Assembly: GCA_002479485.1 (NCBI GenBank)
Contig: DLNM01000035.1
Coordinates: 1-62,524, forward strand
Length of the DNA stretch: 62,524 bases
From: Firmicutes bacterium UBA7510
GTDB taxonomy: Bacteria > Bacillota > Clostridia > Tissierellales > Sedimentibacteraceae
Direction: 5' to 3'
The notes beneath the pieces were generated by a model that was not told where the DNA came from, made no database searches, and saw only the letters and a list, made by a program, of their open reading frames with translations. Position 1 is the stretch's first letter. Each line of letters opens with the position of its first letter. The position numbers and the translations under genes are program-made. This document shows positions 8,129 through 16,924 of the stretch, piece after piece.

Positions 8129-9511
8129 ATGGATAAACTAAATTTATTAGAATATGTAAATAAAATTTCAGATATTACAAGAAATTTGAGCGATGATTTA
8201 TGGAACAATCCTGAAATTTCAGAGCAAGAAAAAAACTCTGCAAATCTGTTTCGAAATATATTAAAAAATAATGATTTTATTATAAAAGAAATAGACGAAA
8301 TGGAAAATGCCTTTATAGGAGAATATGGTAGTGGATATCCTGCGATAGCAGTTTTAGGTGAGTATGATGCATTGCCCGGACTTTCGCAAAAAATTGGTAC
8401 TGAATATAGTCCTATAAAAGAAGGCGGTGCAGGTCACGGGTGCGGTCATAATTTACTTGGAAGTGCTTCGCTTGGTGCTGTGTTAGCCATAAAAAAATAT
8501 ATAGATCATTCAGGAGTAAAAGGAACAATAAGGTTTTATGCATGTCCTGAGGAAGAAACTTTGTGCGGAAAGGTAAAAATGATAAAAAAAGGTGCATTCG
8601 ATAATTGTGATGTTGCACTTAGCTGGCATCCATTTAATGCTAATGTTAGCTTTAAAAATTCATTTTTAGCAAATAATTCAATAAAATTTAAGTTTTTCGG
8701 TAAATCTTCACATGCTGGAGCTACTCCACATTTAGGAAGAAGTGCTTTAGATGCTGTTGAGTTAATGAATGTAGGGGCTAATTATTTAAGAGAGCATGTT
8801 ATAGACCAAGCTCGTATACATTATACTATTACTCAAGCAGGAACTGCACCGAACATTGTGCCTGCTGAAGCAGAATCATGGTATTTTGTAAGAGCGCCAC
8901 GAAGAAAAGATGTTGAAGAAATAACTGAAAGATTAATTAAAATTGCAAATGGAGCAGCTATGATGACTGAAACAAGAGTAGAGGTTAGCTATGTTAGTGG
9001 ATGTTATGAGCTTTTGCAAAATGATGTATTGTATGAATTAACTCATAAAAACATGAAAAAAATAGGTGTTCCATCATATACAGATGAAGAAAAACAGTTT
9101 GCCAAAGAATTGCAAAACACATTAAATTTAAATGATGTTAAAGTTGAAATGAATAAGCTTGGGTTAGAAAATGAAGTTGGAGAAATTTTTATTCATGATA
9201 GAGTTGTAGATGAAAAATACTTATCTCAGCTAACTATGACTGGTTCGTCAGATAGCGGTGATGTAAGCTGGTTAATGCCTATGAATTTTTTTATAACTTC
9301 ATGCTGGCCAATGGGCGTTAGTGCTCATTCGTGGCAGTCAACAGCTTCCTCTGGTTCTGATATAGGCAAAAGAGGGATGGAATATGCGTCAAAGATAATG
9401 GCAGGTATGATGTATGACATGTTGAATGACACTACTATCGTGGAAAAAGCAAAGCAAGAATTAAAACAAAGAACTAAAGATTTTAAATACATCTCACCTT
9501 TAATGATGTAA
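8129..9511 (+). CDS. AbgB-like M20 amidohydrolase
   Basis: A 460-residue M20-family amidohydrolase resembling aminobenzoyl-glutamate utilisation protein B and related acyl-amino-acid or peptide hydrolases. Metal-site motifs are GEYDALPG (about 72), GHGCGHNL (about 102), PEEETLCGK (about 136) and GKSSHAGATPHLGRSALDA in the dimerisation domain (about 190); the C-terminal SSDSGDVSW and GVSAHSW segments complete the site. It is cytosolic. AAGGAGA precedes the ATG. As last gene of an operon with two membrane proteins it probably hydrolyses what they import. p-Aminobenzoyl-glutamate is one possibility; other N-acyl amino acids or dipeptides are equally likely. Confidence 0.8.
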   Translation: MDKLNLLEYVNKISDITRNLSDDLWNNPEISEQEKNSANLFRNILKNNDFIIKEIDEMENAFIGEYGSGYPAIAVLGEYDALPGLSQKIGTEYSPIKEGGAGHGCGHNLLGSASLGAVLAIKKYIDHSGVKGTIRFYACPEEETLCGKVKMIKKGAFDNCDVALSWHPFNANVSFKNSFLANNSIKFKFFGKSSHAGATPHLGRSALDAVELMNVGANYLREHVIDQARIHYTITQAGTAPNIVPAEAESWYFVRAPRRKDVEEITERLIKIANGAAMMTETRVEVSYVSGCYELLQNDVLYELTHKNMKKIGVPSYTDEEKQFAKELQNTLNLNDVKVEMNKLGLENEVGEIFIHDRVVDEKYLSQLTMTGSSDSGDVSWLMPMNFFITSCWPMGVSAHSWQSTASSGSDIGKRGMEYASKIMAGMMYDMLNDTTIVEKAKQELKQRTKDFKYISPLMM

Positions 9512-9525
9512 AATAAATAATTAAG

Positions 9526-9562
9526 AAAAAAAGCATTAAATTGCAGTTTAATGCTTTTTTCT
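9526..9562 (+). terminator. Terminator of the amidohydrolase operon
   Basis: An A-run followed by AGCATTAAA pairs with TTTAATGCT and a T-run around loop TTGCAG (9526-9560). Confidence 0.85.
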
Positions 9563-9627
9563 TGATTTTAAAATTATCTAATAATATAATATAACTAAGG
9601 TTAAAAAAATTACAGACAATAATAAAC

Positions 9628-9692
9628 TATGCACCGAGCCCATGCACAAATTTTTAATTCTGTATTGTGCAATAAATGCATGGGTATAATTA
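9628..9692 (+). repeat. Structured element E1 upstream of the PucR gene
   Basis: Starts TATGCACCGAG and contains GCCCATGCA (638-646 of 9.6 kb) pairing with TGCATGGGT (9677-9685); a near-palindrome TATTGTGCAATA lies at 9663-9674. The second copy (E2, 27536-27621) shares both ends and the internal palindrome. It is open in frame with the PucR gene but lacks a ribosome binding site, so it is read here as leader RNA or a small repeat rather than coding. Confidence 0.55.
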
Positions 9693-9712
9693 ATATAAAG
9701 CAGGTGATTCTT

Positions 9713-11329
9713 ATGGGTATATCAATTGACGAGATGCTTAAAACCGATTTGTTCAAAAATTATAAGGTATTAGCAGGCTATGGAGGATTAAATAATCATA
9801 TTCAGGGAGTTGCAGTATTAGATGCACCAGATGGGTTTAATTGGACTGAGGGCAGAGAATTCGTTATAACCTCAGGCTATGTATTTAAGCAGGATTGTGA
9901 ACTTATAAAAAACTATATTAAATCAGAAAAGTTTGCTAAAATTTCAGGTATGGGTGTAAAATTTGACAGATATATTGATAAGTTTCCTGATGAAATTATC
10001 AAAGAGTTTAATGAACATAATATACCTCTTATTAGCATACCTATGGAACATTCGTGGATGAATATAATGAATTCATTGAATGTTTTGGTTATGAATAAAA
10101 CAATAAGACAATTTAAAATAGGAAAAATTAACCCTTTAAACTTCTCAGATTCATCATATCAATCAAGAAAAATTAATAAAATACTTTCAACAGTTGAATA
10201 TGAGATGAATTTTCCTGCAATGATTTATGATTTATCCACTGATACGGCTTACTATAGCTCTCCAAAATTTAAAGATATGTCAAAGGATTTAGATTTAGAA
10301 GATTTCTGGAATCCTTCCTTTGACTTCAGTAAAGAGGTTCTGTGCGACAATTTAAAAATGTCTAGGTATAGATTTTATGATGAGAAGTATATTAGACCAT
10401 TTAGCTGGATTACTATACCTATTAAGGTAGATGATAAGGTAAGAGCATATTTTGTTGTTCTGGAAGCAATAGATTTGATTGATTATTTTGATCAATTTGC
10501 TATAAGAATTGGATTTTTATTAATTCAATCATTATATGAGCAGATGGTTGTAGCAAAACACGTTGGTGATTTAGGCTTTGAGGAGTTTGTAAATAATATT
10601 ATTGGTGGAAAAATTTTTGACAATGAGTTAATTATTGACCAAGCCTCTGATCTTAATATAAATCCAAATAGTAAATATTATTTTATTATAATGGAGCAAA
10701 CAAACGAGGATATTTCGTTTATTAATTATAAAGAAACAATTAGAAACTGTATAGGAAGAAGCTTTTTAAATGGTGAATATCGTACTGCTTTAGTAGGGGA
10801 TAATAAATTTATTTTTTTATTTGAAGAAAATAAAAATTTAGATAATGATATTGAACATTTACAGAAAAAGGCTAGTAATTTAACAAAAAGATTAGAGCTT
10901 GAAATTAAAGACATTAAGATTTTCTTTGCATTTTCAGATATATCTGAGTGTATAACAGAGCTTAAAAAAAATTATGATAGATGTACTAAGATAATTGATA
11001 TATCGAAATATATTTTTCCAGATTTAAAATTTTGCACTTATTCTCAATTAGGTGTTTTTGCTTGGCTTGATGTAAAGTCTGATGAATTTGATTTGATGCT
11101 AGGCGAAATAAACATGCTTTTACAAAGTGATGATAAACATGAATTGATTGAGACTCTTAGAGTATATTTGGAATCAAAGATGAATTACAGTATAACAGCT
11201 GAAAAATTATTTATCCATATAAATACGGTAAGAAAAAGAATAGAAAAAATAAATGATTTGATTAATATTGATTTGGATAATTCTATAAACAGACTTAAGC
11301 TTGAGTTGATATTAAAACTTATATGTTAA
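9713..11329 (+). CDS. PucR-family transcriptional regulator
   Basis: A 538-residue regulator with the PucR layout: an N-terminal PucR ligand-binding domain (about residues 7-125), a middle GGDEF-like/CdaR region, and a C-terminal PucR helix-turn-helix (about 478-535; LRVYLESKMNYSITAEKL, then HINTVRKRIEKI). Relatives control purine or amino acid/peptide catabolism. The start at 9713 has AGGTGA at a good distance; the 28 codons upstream belong to element E1. It follows the DUF5058-amidohydrolase operon directly, so that operon is its most likely target, with the palindrome at 6604-6615 as a candidate site (inference). Confidence 0.82.
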   Translation: MGISIDEMLKTDLFKNYKVLAGYGGLNNHIQGVAVLDAPDGFNWTEGREFVITSGYVFKQDCELIKNYIKSEKFAKISGMGVKFDRYIDKFPDEIIKEFNEHNIPLISIPMEHSWMNIMNSLNVLVMNKTIRQFKIGKINPLNFSDSSYQSRKINKILSTVEYEMNFPAMIYDLSTDTAYYSSPKFKDMSKDLDLEDFWNPSFDFSKEVLCDNLKMSRYRFYDEKYIRPFSWITIPIKVDDKVRAYFVVLEAIDLIDYFDQFAIRIGFLLIQSLYEQMVVAKHVGDLGFEEFVNNIIGGKIFDNELIIDQASDLNINPNSKYYFIIMEQTNEDISFINYKETIRNCIGRSFLNGEYRTALVGDNKFIFLFEENKNLDNDIEHLQKKASNLTKRLELEIKDIKIFFAFSDISECITELKKNYDRCTKIIDISKYIFPDLKFCTYSQLGVFAWLDVKSDEFDLMLGEINMLLQSDDKHELIETLRVYLESKMNYSITAEKLFIHINTVRKRIEKINDLINIDLDNSINRLKLELILKLIC

Positions 11330-11466
11330 AAATTGCTTGAAGTAACCATGTATAGTAATTGTAAAATTTTAAATAATAATTTATAAGAAAGAATTTTAGA
11401 AATATAGACAAAATATCAGTATAAGTTATTGTTAAAAAAATAACTAACTAGAAAAGGTGAAATACT

Positions 11467-12213
11467 ATGAAATTACAAGGAAAAGTGGCAATAGTTACAG
11501 GTGGCTCAAGAGGCATAGGTTTTGCGATTGTTGAGAGCTTTGTAAAAGAGGGAGCAAAGGTATCAATTTGTGGAAGTTGTTTAGAAACAGCACAAAAGGC
11601 TGTTGATAATATCTTGTTAAATTATCCAAATGCAGATGTAATGCCTGTTGGAGTTAATGTCAGAGATACAGAAGAAGTCAAAAAAATGGTGGAACAAGTA
11701 GTGGAGAAGTGGGGGTGCATTGATATATTGGTAAATAACGCTGGCATAGTTGCTACTAAAGCTTTGATTGAAATGACTGATGAAGATTTTACATCAATTA
11801 TGGATGTTAATGTTACTGGGGTCTTTAAATGTACTAGAGAAGTTGTTAAGATTATGAAGGCGCGAGGCGGAAGCATAATAAATACTAGCTCATTAGTAGG
11901 TACCTATGGTGGAAAAATGCAATCAGCATATGGTACATCAAAGTTTGCAGTAAATGGATTTACAAAGTCCTGTGCTAAAGAGCTTGGTATGTACAATATA
12001 AGAGTTAATGCTGTAGCACCAGGAGTAGTGGAAACTGATATGGTTGCTGAAAATGTATCTGAGCAGATGCTTGAAGGATTAAAGCAAATGACACCTCTTG
12101 GTAAAATGGCTCAGCCTGAAGAATTAGCAGGTGTATATGTATACTTAGCCTCTGATGACGCAAGCTTTACAACAGGAGCAATTTTTCAAGTTGATGGTGG
12201 GTTAGTATTGTAA
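11467..12213 (+). CDS. Short-chain dehydrogenase/reductase, BaiA-like
   Basis: A 248-residue classical SDR with the NAD(P)-binding TGGSRGIG (11-18), NNAG (about 90), and catalytic Ser in NTSSLVG, Tyr/Lys in YGTSK (about 157-161). The segments GAKVSICG, IMDVNVTGVF, IRVNAVAPGVVETDM and the C-terminal YLASDDAS resemble the clostridial BaiA bile-acid 3-alpha-hydroxysteroid dehydrogenases more than FabG, but no other bai gene is nearby. A keto-acyl or small alcohol substrate is as possible as a steroid. It has its own AAAGGTGA ribosome binding site and is probably monocistronic. Confidence 0.75.
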   Translation: MKLQGKVAIVTGGSRGIGFAIVESFVKEGAKVSICGSCLETAQKAVDNILLNYPNADVMPVGVNVRDTEEVKKMVEQVVEKWGCIDILVNNAGIVATKALIEMTDEDFTSIMDVNVTGVFKCTREVVKIMKARGGSIINTSSLVGTYGGKMQSAYGTSKFAVNGFTKSCAKELGMYNIRVNAVAPGVVETDMVAENVSEQMLEGLKQMTPLGKMAQPEELAGVYVYLASDDASFTTGAIFQVDGGLVL

Positions 12214-12231
12214 TAAATTAAATAAATGATA

Positions 12232-12258
12232 AAGGACTTAGAGTATCCTAAGTCCTTA
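12232..12258. terminator. Terminator between convergent SDR and ABC genes
   Basis: AAGGACTTAG pairs with CTAAGTCCTT around a 6-nt loop. T/A-rich tails lie on both sides but the U-tract is short. It lies between two convergent gene ends. Confidence 0.6.
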
Positions 12259-12280
12259 AAATTTAATATGATAACATTTA

Positions 12281-14008
12281 TTATACAGTAAATTGGCTAT
12301 GATATAGATTTGCATAAAAACCATTTAATTTTAATAATTCATCATGTTTTCCTTGCTCGATTATGCTACCATTCTTCATAACTAATATCACGTCTGCATC
12401 TTGAATTGTTGATAATCTATGGGCAATAATAAAGCTTGTTCTTCCCTCCATAAGTCTAGAAAATGCCTGCTGTATTTTTATTTCAGTTCTTGTGTCTATA
12501 GAAGAAGTAGCTTCATCCAATATAAGCATAGGAGGTAAACATAGCATAACTCTTGTAATACATAATAACTGCTTTTGACCTTGAGAAAGACCTCCACCAT
12601 CTTCGTTTATTACAGTATCATATCCATTTGGAAGACGCTTTATAAAACTATGGGAATGTGATAATTTTGCAGCAGTAATTATTTCTTCATCAGTAGCTTC
12701 TGGTTTACCCATTATTATATTTTCCCTTATAGTTCCGGTTTTTAACCATGTATCCTGTAGAACCATTCCATAATTAGAACGAAGGCTTTTTCTGGTTATA
12801 TTCCGTATATCTGTTCCATCTACTAGGATACAACCATTATCTACATCATAGAATCTCATAAGTAGATTAATGATAGTAGTTTTTCCGCATCCAGTTGGAC
12901 CTACAATTGCTACACGTTGCCCTTGTTTAACAGAGAGATTTATATTCTCAAGTAATTTTTTATCAGGTACGTAGGAAAATGAAACATTTTCTATTTCTAC
13001 AGTGCCATCCGCTTCCACTAGTAATCTTGCAGTCTCTGAATCAGGAATTTGCGGTTCTTCCTCTATAAATTCAAAAATACGTAAGGCACAAGCGTATGCA
13101 TTTTGAAATTCTGTTATAACTCCAGAGATTTCATTAAATGGTTTGGTGTATTGGTTAGCATAGCTTAAAAATGTAAATAGCTGTCCAACACTAATACCAC
13201 CATTAATTGCAGATAAAGCTCCAAATATACCTACACCTGTATAAACTAAGCTGTTGACAAAACGAGTAGATGGATTTGTAATTGACGAATAAAAAATTGC
13301 TTTTAACGAACAATCAGCTAATCGTTCATTAATTTTATCGAACTTATTCAAGGCTTCCTTTTCATGTCCAAAGGCTTGAACAACTTTCTGATTTCCAATC
13401 ATTTCATCAATAAGTGCAGTTTGTTCACCCCTTGTTTGTGATTGAAGCTTAAACATATGGTATGTCTTTTTTGCAATAAAGCTTGCAACATATAAAGAAA
13501 TAGGTGTAATACATACAACAACAAGTGCTATTTTTACATCTAGCCTTAGCATGAAAAAAAGTGTTCCAACAATTGTGATTATACCTGTAAATAGTTGAGT
13601 AAATCCCATTAAAAGACCATCTGCAAATTGGTCAACATCTGTTATAACTTTACTTACAATTTCTCCATAAGAATGTGAATCAATATACTTTAATGGAAGT
13701 ATTTCTATTTTTTTAAACGCTTTATCTCGAATATCACGAACGATATTATAAGTAATTTTATTGTTGCATACATTCATAATCCATTGAGAAATGGATGTTA
13801 TAAAAACAGATATTCCCATAATAATAAGTAATTTGATTATATCAGTAAAATATACCTTTCCGGGTTCTAAAACAAGATCTATTATATCACCAGTTAAAAT
13901 TGGGATATATAAAGTAAGAATAACAGTTATTGTTGCAAATATTATGGAAAAAGCAATCAAATACCAATATCTTTTAATTAAATTCAATATTTTTTTCACT
14001 TCATACAC
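12281..14008 (-). CDS. ABC exporter half, catalytically competent NBD
   Basis: A 575-residue fusion of a six-helix exporter domain (about 1-310) with an ATPase domain. Walker A is GPTGCGKTT (about 366), the signature is LSQGQKQ and Walker B is LILDEATSS with the catalytic Glu present. It is encoded three bases after its partner, whose Walker B has Asp instead of Glu. The pair thus looks like heterodimeric exporters of the BmrCD/LmrCD/TM287-288 type, with one consensus and one degenerate ATP site; the LSQGQ signature here would face the partner's degenerate site. Transport of drugs, lipids or peptides is possible. Confidence 0.85.
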   Translation of the reverse strand: MYEVKKILNLIKRYWYLIAFSIIFATITVILTLYIPILTGDIIDLVLEPGKVYFTDIIKLLIIMGISVFITSISQWIMNVCNNKITYNIVRDIRDKAFKKIEILPLKYIDSHSYGEIVSKVITDVDQFADGLLMGFTQLFTGIITIVGTLFFMLRLDVKIALVVVCITPISLYVASFIAKKTYHMFKLQSQTRGEQTALIDEMIGNQKVVQAFGHEKEALNKFDKINERLADCSLKAIFYSSITNPSTRFVNSLVYTGVGIFGALSAINGGISVGQLFTFLSYANQYTKPFNEISGVITEFQNAYACALRIFEFIEEEPQIPDSETARLLVEADGTVEIENVSFSYVPDKKLLENINLSVKQGQRVAIVGPTGCGKTTIINLLMRFYDVDNGCILVDGTDIRNITRKSLRSNYGMVLQDTWLKTGTIRENIIMGKPEATDEEIITAAKLSHSHSFIKRLPNGYDTVINEDGGGLSQGQKQLLCITRVMLCLPPMLILDEATSSIDTRTEIKIQQAFSRLMEGRTSFIIAHRLSTIQDADVILVMKNGSIIEQGKHDELLKLNGFYANLYHSQFTV

Positions 14009-14011
14009 CTC

Positions 14012-15742
14012 CTACTTATCCGTTTGAAACTGTGAATAATAGATTTCCTTATATACTTCACATGTTTTTAAAAGATTTTCATGAGTTCCAATACCTGCAA
14101 TATGCCCATCATCAAGTACTATAATTTGGTCAGCGTAAATAATAGAAGAGGCACGCTGGGAAACAATAAATACTGTAGGACTTTTTTTCATTTCTCTTAT
14201 AGACTTACGAAGCTTCGCATCTGTAGCGTAATCAAGGGCAGAGGCACTATCATCCAAAATTAATATCTCAGGTTTACGAACTAATGCTCTTGCAATTGTA
14301 AGACGTTGCTTTTGACCGCCTGATAGATTTTTTCCACCTTGTGCTACTAAAAAATCCAATCCTTCATCTTTACTATCTATAATTTCTTTTGATTGAGAGA
14401 TAGTCAATGCATCTATTATTTCTTCATCACTTGCATCCTTTTTACCCCAACTTAAATTTTCACGAATTGTTCCCTTGAACAAAACTGCTTTTTGCATTAC
14501 TACTCCAATTTTACTTCGCAGCTGTTCTAAGGAGTAATCCTTTACATTAACACCATCAACAATAATTTGCCCCTTTGTAGCATCATAAAACCTTGGAATC
14601 AAATTTATAAGAGAGGATTTACCTGAGCCTGTTCCTCCAATTATTCCAATAGTTTGACCTCTTTTTACATTGAAATTAATATCCGTCAAGGATTCATCAC
14701 CAGCATTTTCATAAGTAAGTGAAACATGGTTAAATGAAATTATGATTTCATTATTTTTATTTTCTGTACTTTTTATTTCATTGTTATCAATCATGCTTGA
14801 AGTAATTTCAAATACACTCTGTATACGGTTACCACAAGCAATTGACTTAGTTATTGTAACTATAAGATTCGCAAGTTTAATTAACTCTACAAGAATTTGA
14901 GACATATAGTTTACTAATGCTGTTAAAGCACCTTGTGTAATTATTCCTGCTTCTACTCTTATAGCTCCAGTCCAGATTAATGCTACTATAGCGCCATTTA
15001 TTATTACATAAGTAATTGGATTCATTAAGGCTGTTATTCTACCAACTAACATGGAGGTTTTAGTTAAGGATTCATTGTGCTCTTCAAATTGCTCAATTTC
15101 ACTTTCCTCTTTATGAAATGCCCTAATCACTCGTACACCAGTTAAATTCTCCCTAGTTATACCTAGAACTTTATCAAGATTTTCTTGAACTTTTGTATAA
15201 AGCGGTATGCTTATTTTCATAATGCCAAATACTACAATTGATAATAATGGGATAGTTACTACAAAAATTAAAGCTGCTTTTATGTCAATTGTAAAAGCCA
15301 TAATCATTGCTCCGATTACAATGACTGGTGACCTTAAAAACAACCTAAGCACCATATTAACGCCGGATTGAACCTGATTAATATCGCTAGTCATTCGAGT
15401 AATCATAGTTGATGTACCGATAGTATCTATCTCTGTAAAGGATAATGATTGTACGTGCTCAAATAAACCATGGCGAAGTTTTGTTCCAAAACCAACTGCG
15501 GCCTTTGCTGAATAATATTGTGCTGTAATAGAACAAACAAGTCCTACAATACCAAGCAACACCATAATAAAACACATTTGTATTACATAATTTTTATCGT
15601 TGTTTTTGATACCTATATCAATAATATTTGCCATTACTAAAGGTATAAATAATTCAAACATAGCCTCCAACATCTTAAATAAAGGAGCTAGCATTGTTTC
15701 TTTTTTGTAATCTTTTAAATAAACAAGTAACTTTTTCATCAT
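14012..15742 (-). CDS. ABC exporter half with degenerate ATP site
   Basis: A 576-residue membrane-ATPase fusion, first gene of the two-gene operon. Walker A GGTGSGKSS and signature LSGGQKQR are canonical, but Walker B reads LILDDSASALD: Asp replaces the catalytic Glu, the hallmark of the non-hydrolysing site in heterodimeric exporters. Two adjacent ATGs (15742 and 15739) follow AGAGGTG; the second has better spacing. No regulator gene lies next to it. Confidence 0.85.
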   Translation of the reverse strand: MMKKLLVYLKDYKKETMLAPLFKMLEAMFELFIPLVMANIIDIGIKNNDKNYVIQMCFIMVLLGIVGLVCSITAQYYSAKAAVGFGTKLRHGLFEHVQSLSFTEIDTIGTSTMITRMTSDINQVQSGVNMVLRLFLRSPVIVIGAMIMAFTIDIKAALIFVVTIPLLSIVVFGIMKISIPLYTKVQENLDKVLGITRENLTGVRVIRAFHKEESEIEQFEEHNESLTKTSMLVGRITALMNPITYVIINGAIVALIWTGAIRVEAGIITQGALTALVNYMSQILVELIKLANLIVTITKSIACGNRIQSVFEITSSMIDNNEIKSTENKNNEIIISFNHVSLTYENAGDESLTDINFNVKRGQTIGIIGGTGSGKSSLINLIPRFYDATKGQIIVDGVNVKDYSLEQLRSKIGVVMQKAVLFKGTIRENLSWGKKDASDEEIIDALTISQSKEIIDSKDEGLDFLVAQGGKNLSGGQKQRLTIARALVRKPEILILDDSASALDYATDAKLRKSIREMKKSPTVFIVSQRASSIIYADQIIVLDDGHIAGIGTHENLLKTCEVYKEIYYSQFQTDK

Positions 15743-15869
15743 GCACCTCTAATACCTAATACTCACAATAACAGTATATTATAACAAATTATATTGCACA
15801 ACTAAAATTAAAAAGTACTGAGAAAATAAAGTTAAAAGTATAAAAATACTATTAAATATTAAATTATTA

Positions 15870-16010
15870 TTAAAAAATGAAATTAAGTGTTCCATTTACT
15901 TTAGTTGCTGTAACAACTGGGTATGTCTTGTTTGGTTGATTTGGAGTTAAATTAAAAAATGCAACATATTTTATTATTAATAAATATACGTAGCATTTTT
16001 TTATTTGCAT
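15870..16010 (-). pseudogene. Possible gene remnant downstream of rbr
   Basis: A 46-codon minus-strand reading frame ends in protein-like sequence (LTPNQPNKTYPVVTATKVNG...), unlike the AT-rich noise around it. It has no ribosome binding site and overlaps the rbr terminator, so the real remnant may be only its last 27 codons. The parent gene is not recognised. The rest of the 280-bp gap holds only A/T-rich sequence. Confidence 0.25.
15954..16002. terminator. Terminator downstream of rubrerythrin
   Basis: AAAAAATGC at 15954-15962 pairs with GCATTTTTTT at 15993-16002, extended by an imperfect A/T stem. T-runs on both strands. It terminates rbr on the minus strand. Confidence 0.6.
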
Positions 16011-16025
16011 TCAATTTTCTATTTA

Positions 16026-16619
16026 TTATTTTTCAAATGGTGATTCTGCATATCTGATAAAATAGCCTTGTGGATGTTGACATACAGGGCATATTCCCGG
16101 AGCCATAGTTCCTACGTGTATGTGACCACAATTTAGACACAGCCATTTTTCTTCTACATCACTAGTAAATAAAGTATTAGTTTCAATATAGTTAGCAAAC
16201 TTTCCAAATCTATCTCCATGTGTCTTTTCTATTTTTGCTATGTTCTCAAAACTATAGGCTACCTGCATAAATCCTTCTTCTTTAGCTATTTTTGCAAAAT
16301 CTGTATACACTTTTTCCCATTCCTCATACTCATTATGTTGAGCTGCTTTTAAAGTTTGTGTAAGTGAACTATAAATATCTACTGGATAACCGCCATCTAT
16401 AAAAATAGTTTGACCAGACAAATCTTTTAAGTGATTATAAAATATTTTTGCATGGGATGCTTCTTGATCTGCAGTATATAAAAATACCCTTTCAATTAAA
16501 GCTAATTTTTCCCCTTTAGCTTGTGATGCGCCAAAGGTATATCTGTTTCTTGCCTGACTTTCTCCAGCAAAAGCTCTCATTAAATTATCTTTAGTTTTAC
16601 TGTCTTTTAATAAATTCAT
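16026..16619 (-). CDS. rbr: Rubrerythrin
   Basis: A 197-residue peroxide-reducing diiron/rubredoxin protein of the cytosol that protects anaerobes from H2O2. The N-terminal ferritin-like domain has the iron ligands in AGESQARNRY (about 20), EASHAK (about 53-56), the NEYEEW Glu pair and EKTHGDRF. The C-terminal rubredoxin-like domain has two CxxC pairs (CLNCG, CPVC; about 161-181). The ATG at 16631 is part of the SD sequence ATGGAGG, so the ATG at 16619 was chosen. Single gene with terminator. Electron donors are not encoded nearby. Confidence 0.93.
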   Translation of the reverse strand: MNLLKDSKTKDNLMRAFAGESQARNRYTFGASQAKGEKLALIERVFLYTADQEASHAKIFYNHLKDLSGQTIFIDGGYPVDIYSSLTQTLKAAQHNEYEEWEKVYTDFAKIAKEEGFMQVAYSFENIAKIEKTHGDRFGKFANYIETNTLFTSDVEEKWLCLNCGHIHVGTMAPGICPVCQHPQGYFIRYAESPFEK

Positions 16620-16858
16620 TTTTACCTCCAATGTATGTATTTATATATAGTATCAACATTTATTTTATTAAAATTCATAGATATATTGATTTTAAAAAAA
16701 GAATTTCTGTATTTTTTCTGTGTTTTCTCTGATTTAAATAAAATAATAGAAAACGTAGTCATTAACTTATTTCCACGGATTTACATATTTTGTGAAAGTT
16801 ATATTATTTTTATAAACGTATAAATATACAAATAAGTGAAAAAATATTTAAAAAACTA

Positions 16859-16887
16859 TTGACGATTAATAACAAGAGTGTTAATAT
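16859..16887 (+). promoter_or_regulatory. Promoter of the amino acid ABC importer operon
   Basis: TTGACG (16859-16864), a 17-nt spacer and TAATAT (16882-16887), placing transcription start near 16894, about 30 nt before the ATG. The rest of the 290-bp space back to rbr is A/T-rich and shows nothing else clear. Confidence 0.65.
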
Positions 16888-16924
16888 AAGCATTAACAAA
16901 AAAACATTAGCGGAGGAAATACAT

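Noticed and set aside
9629..9712. 28-codon N-terminal extension of the PucR protein (MHRAHA...)
   Set aside because: No SD; it is element E1, whose second copy precedes an unrelated gene. PucR homology begins after the ATG at 9713.
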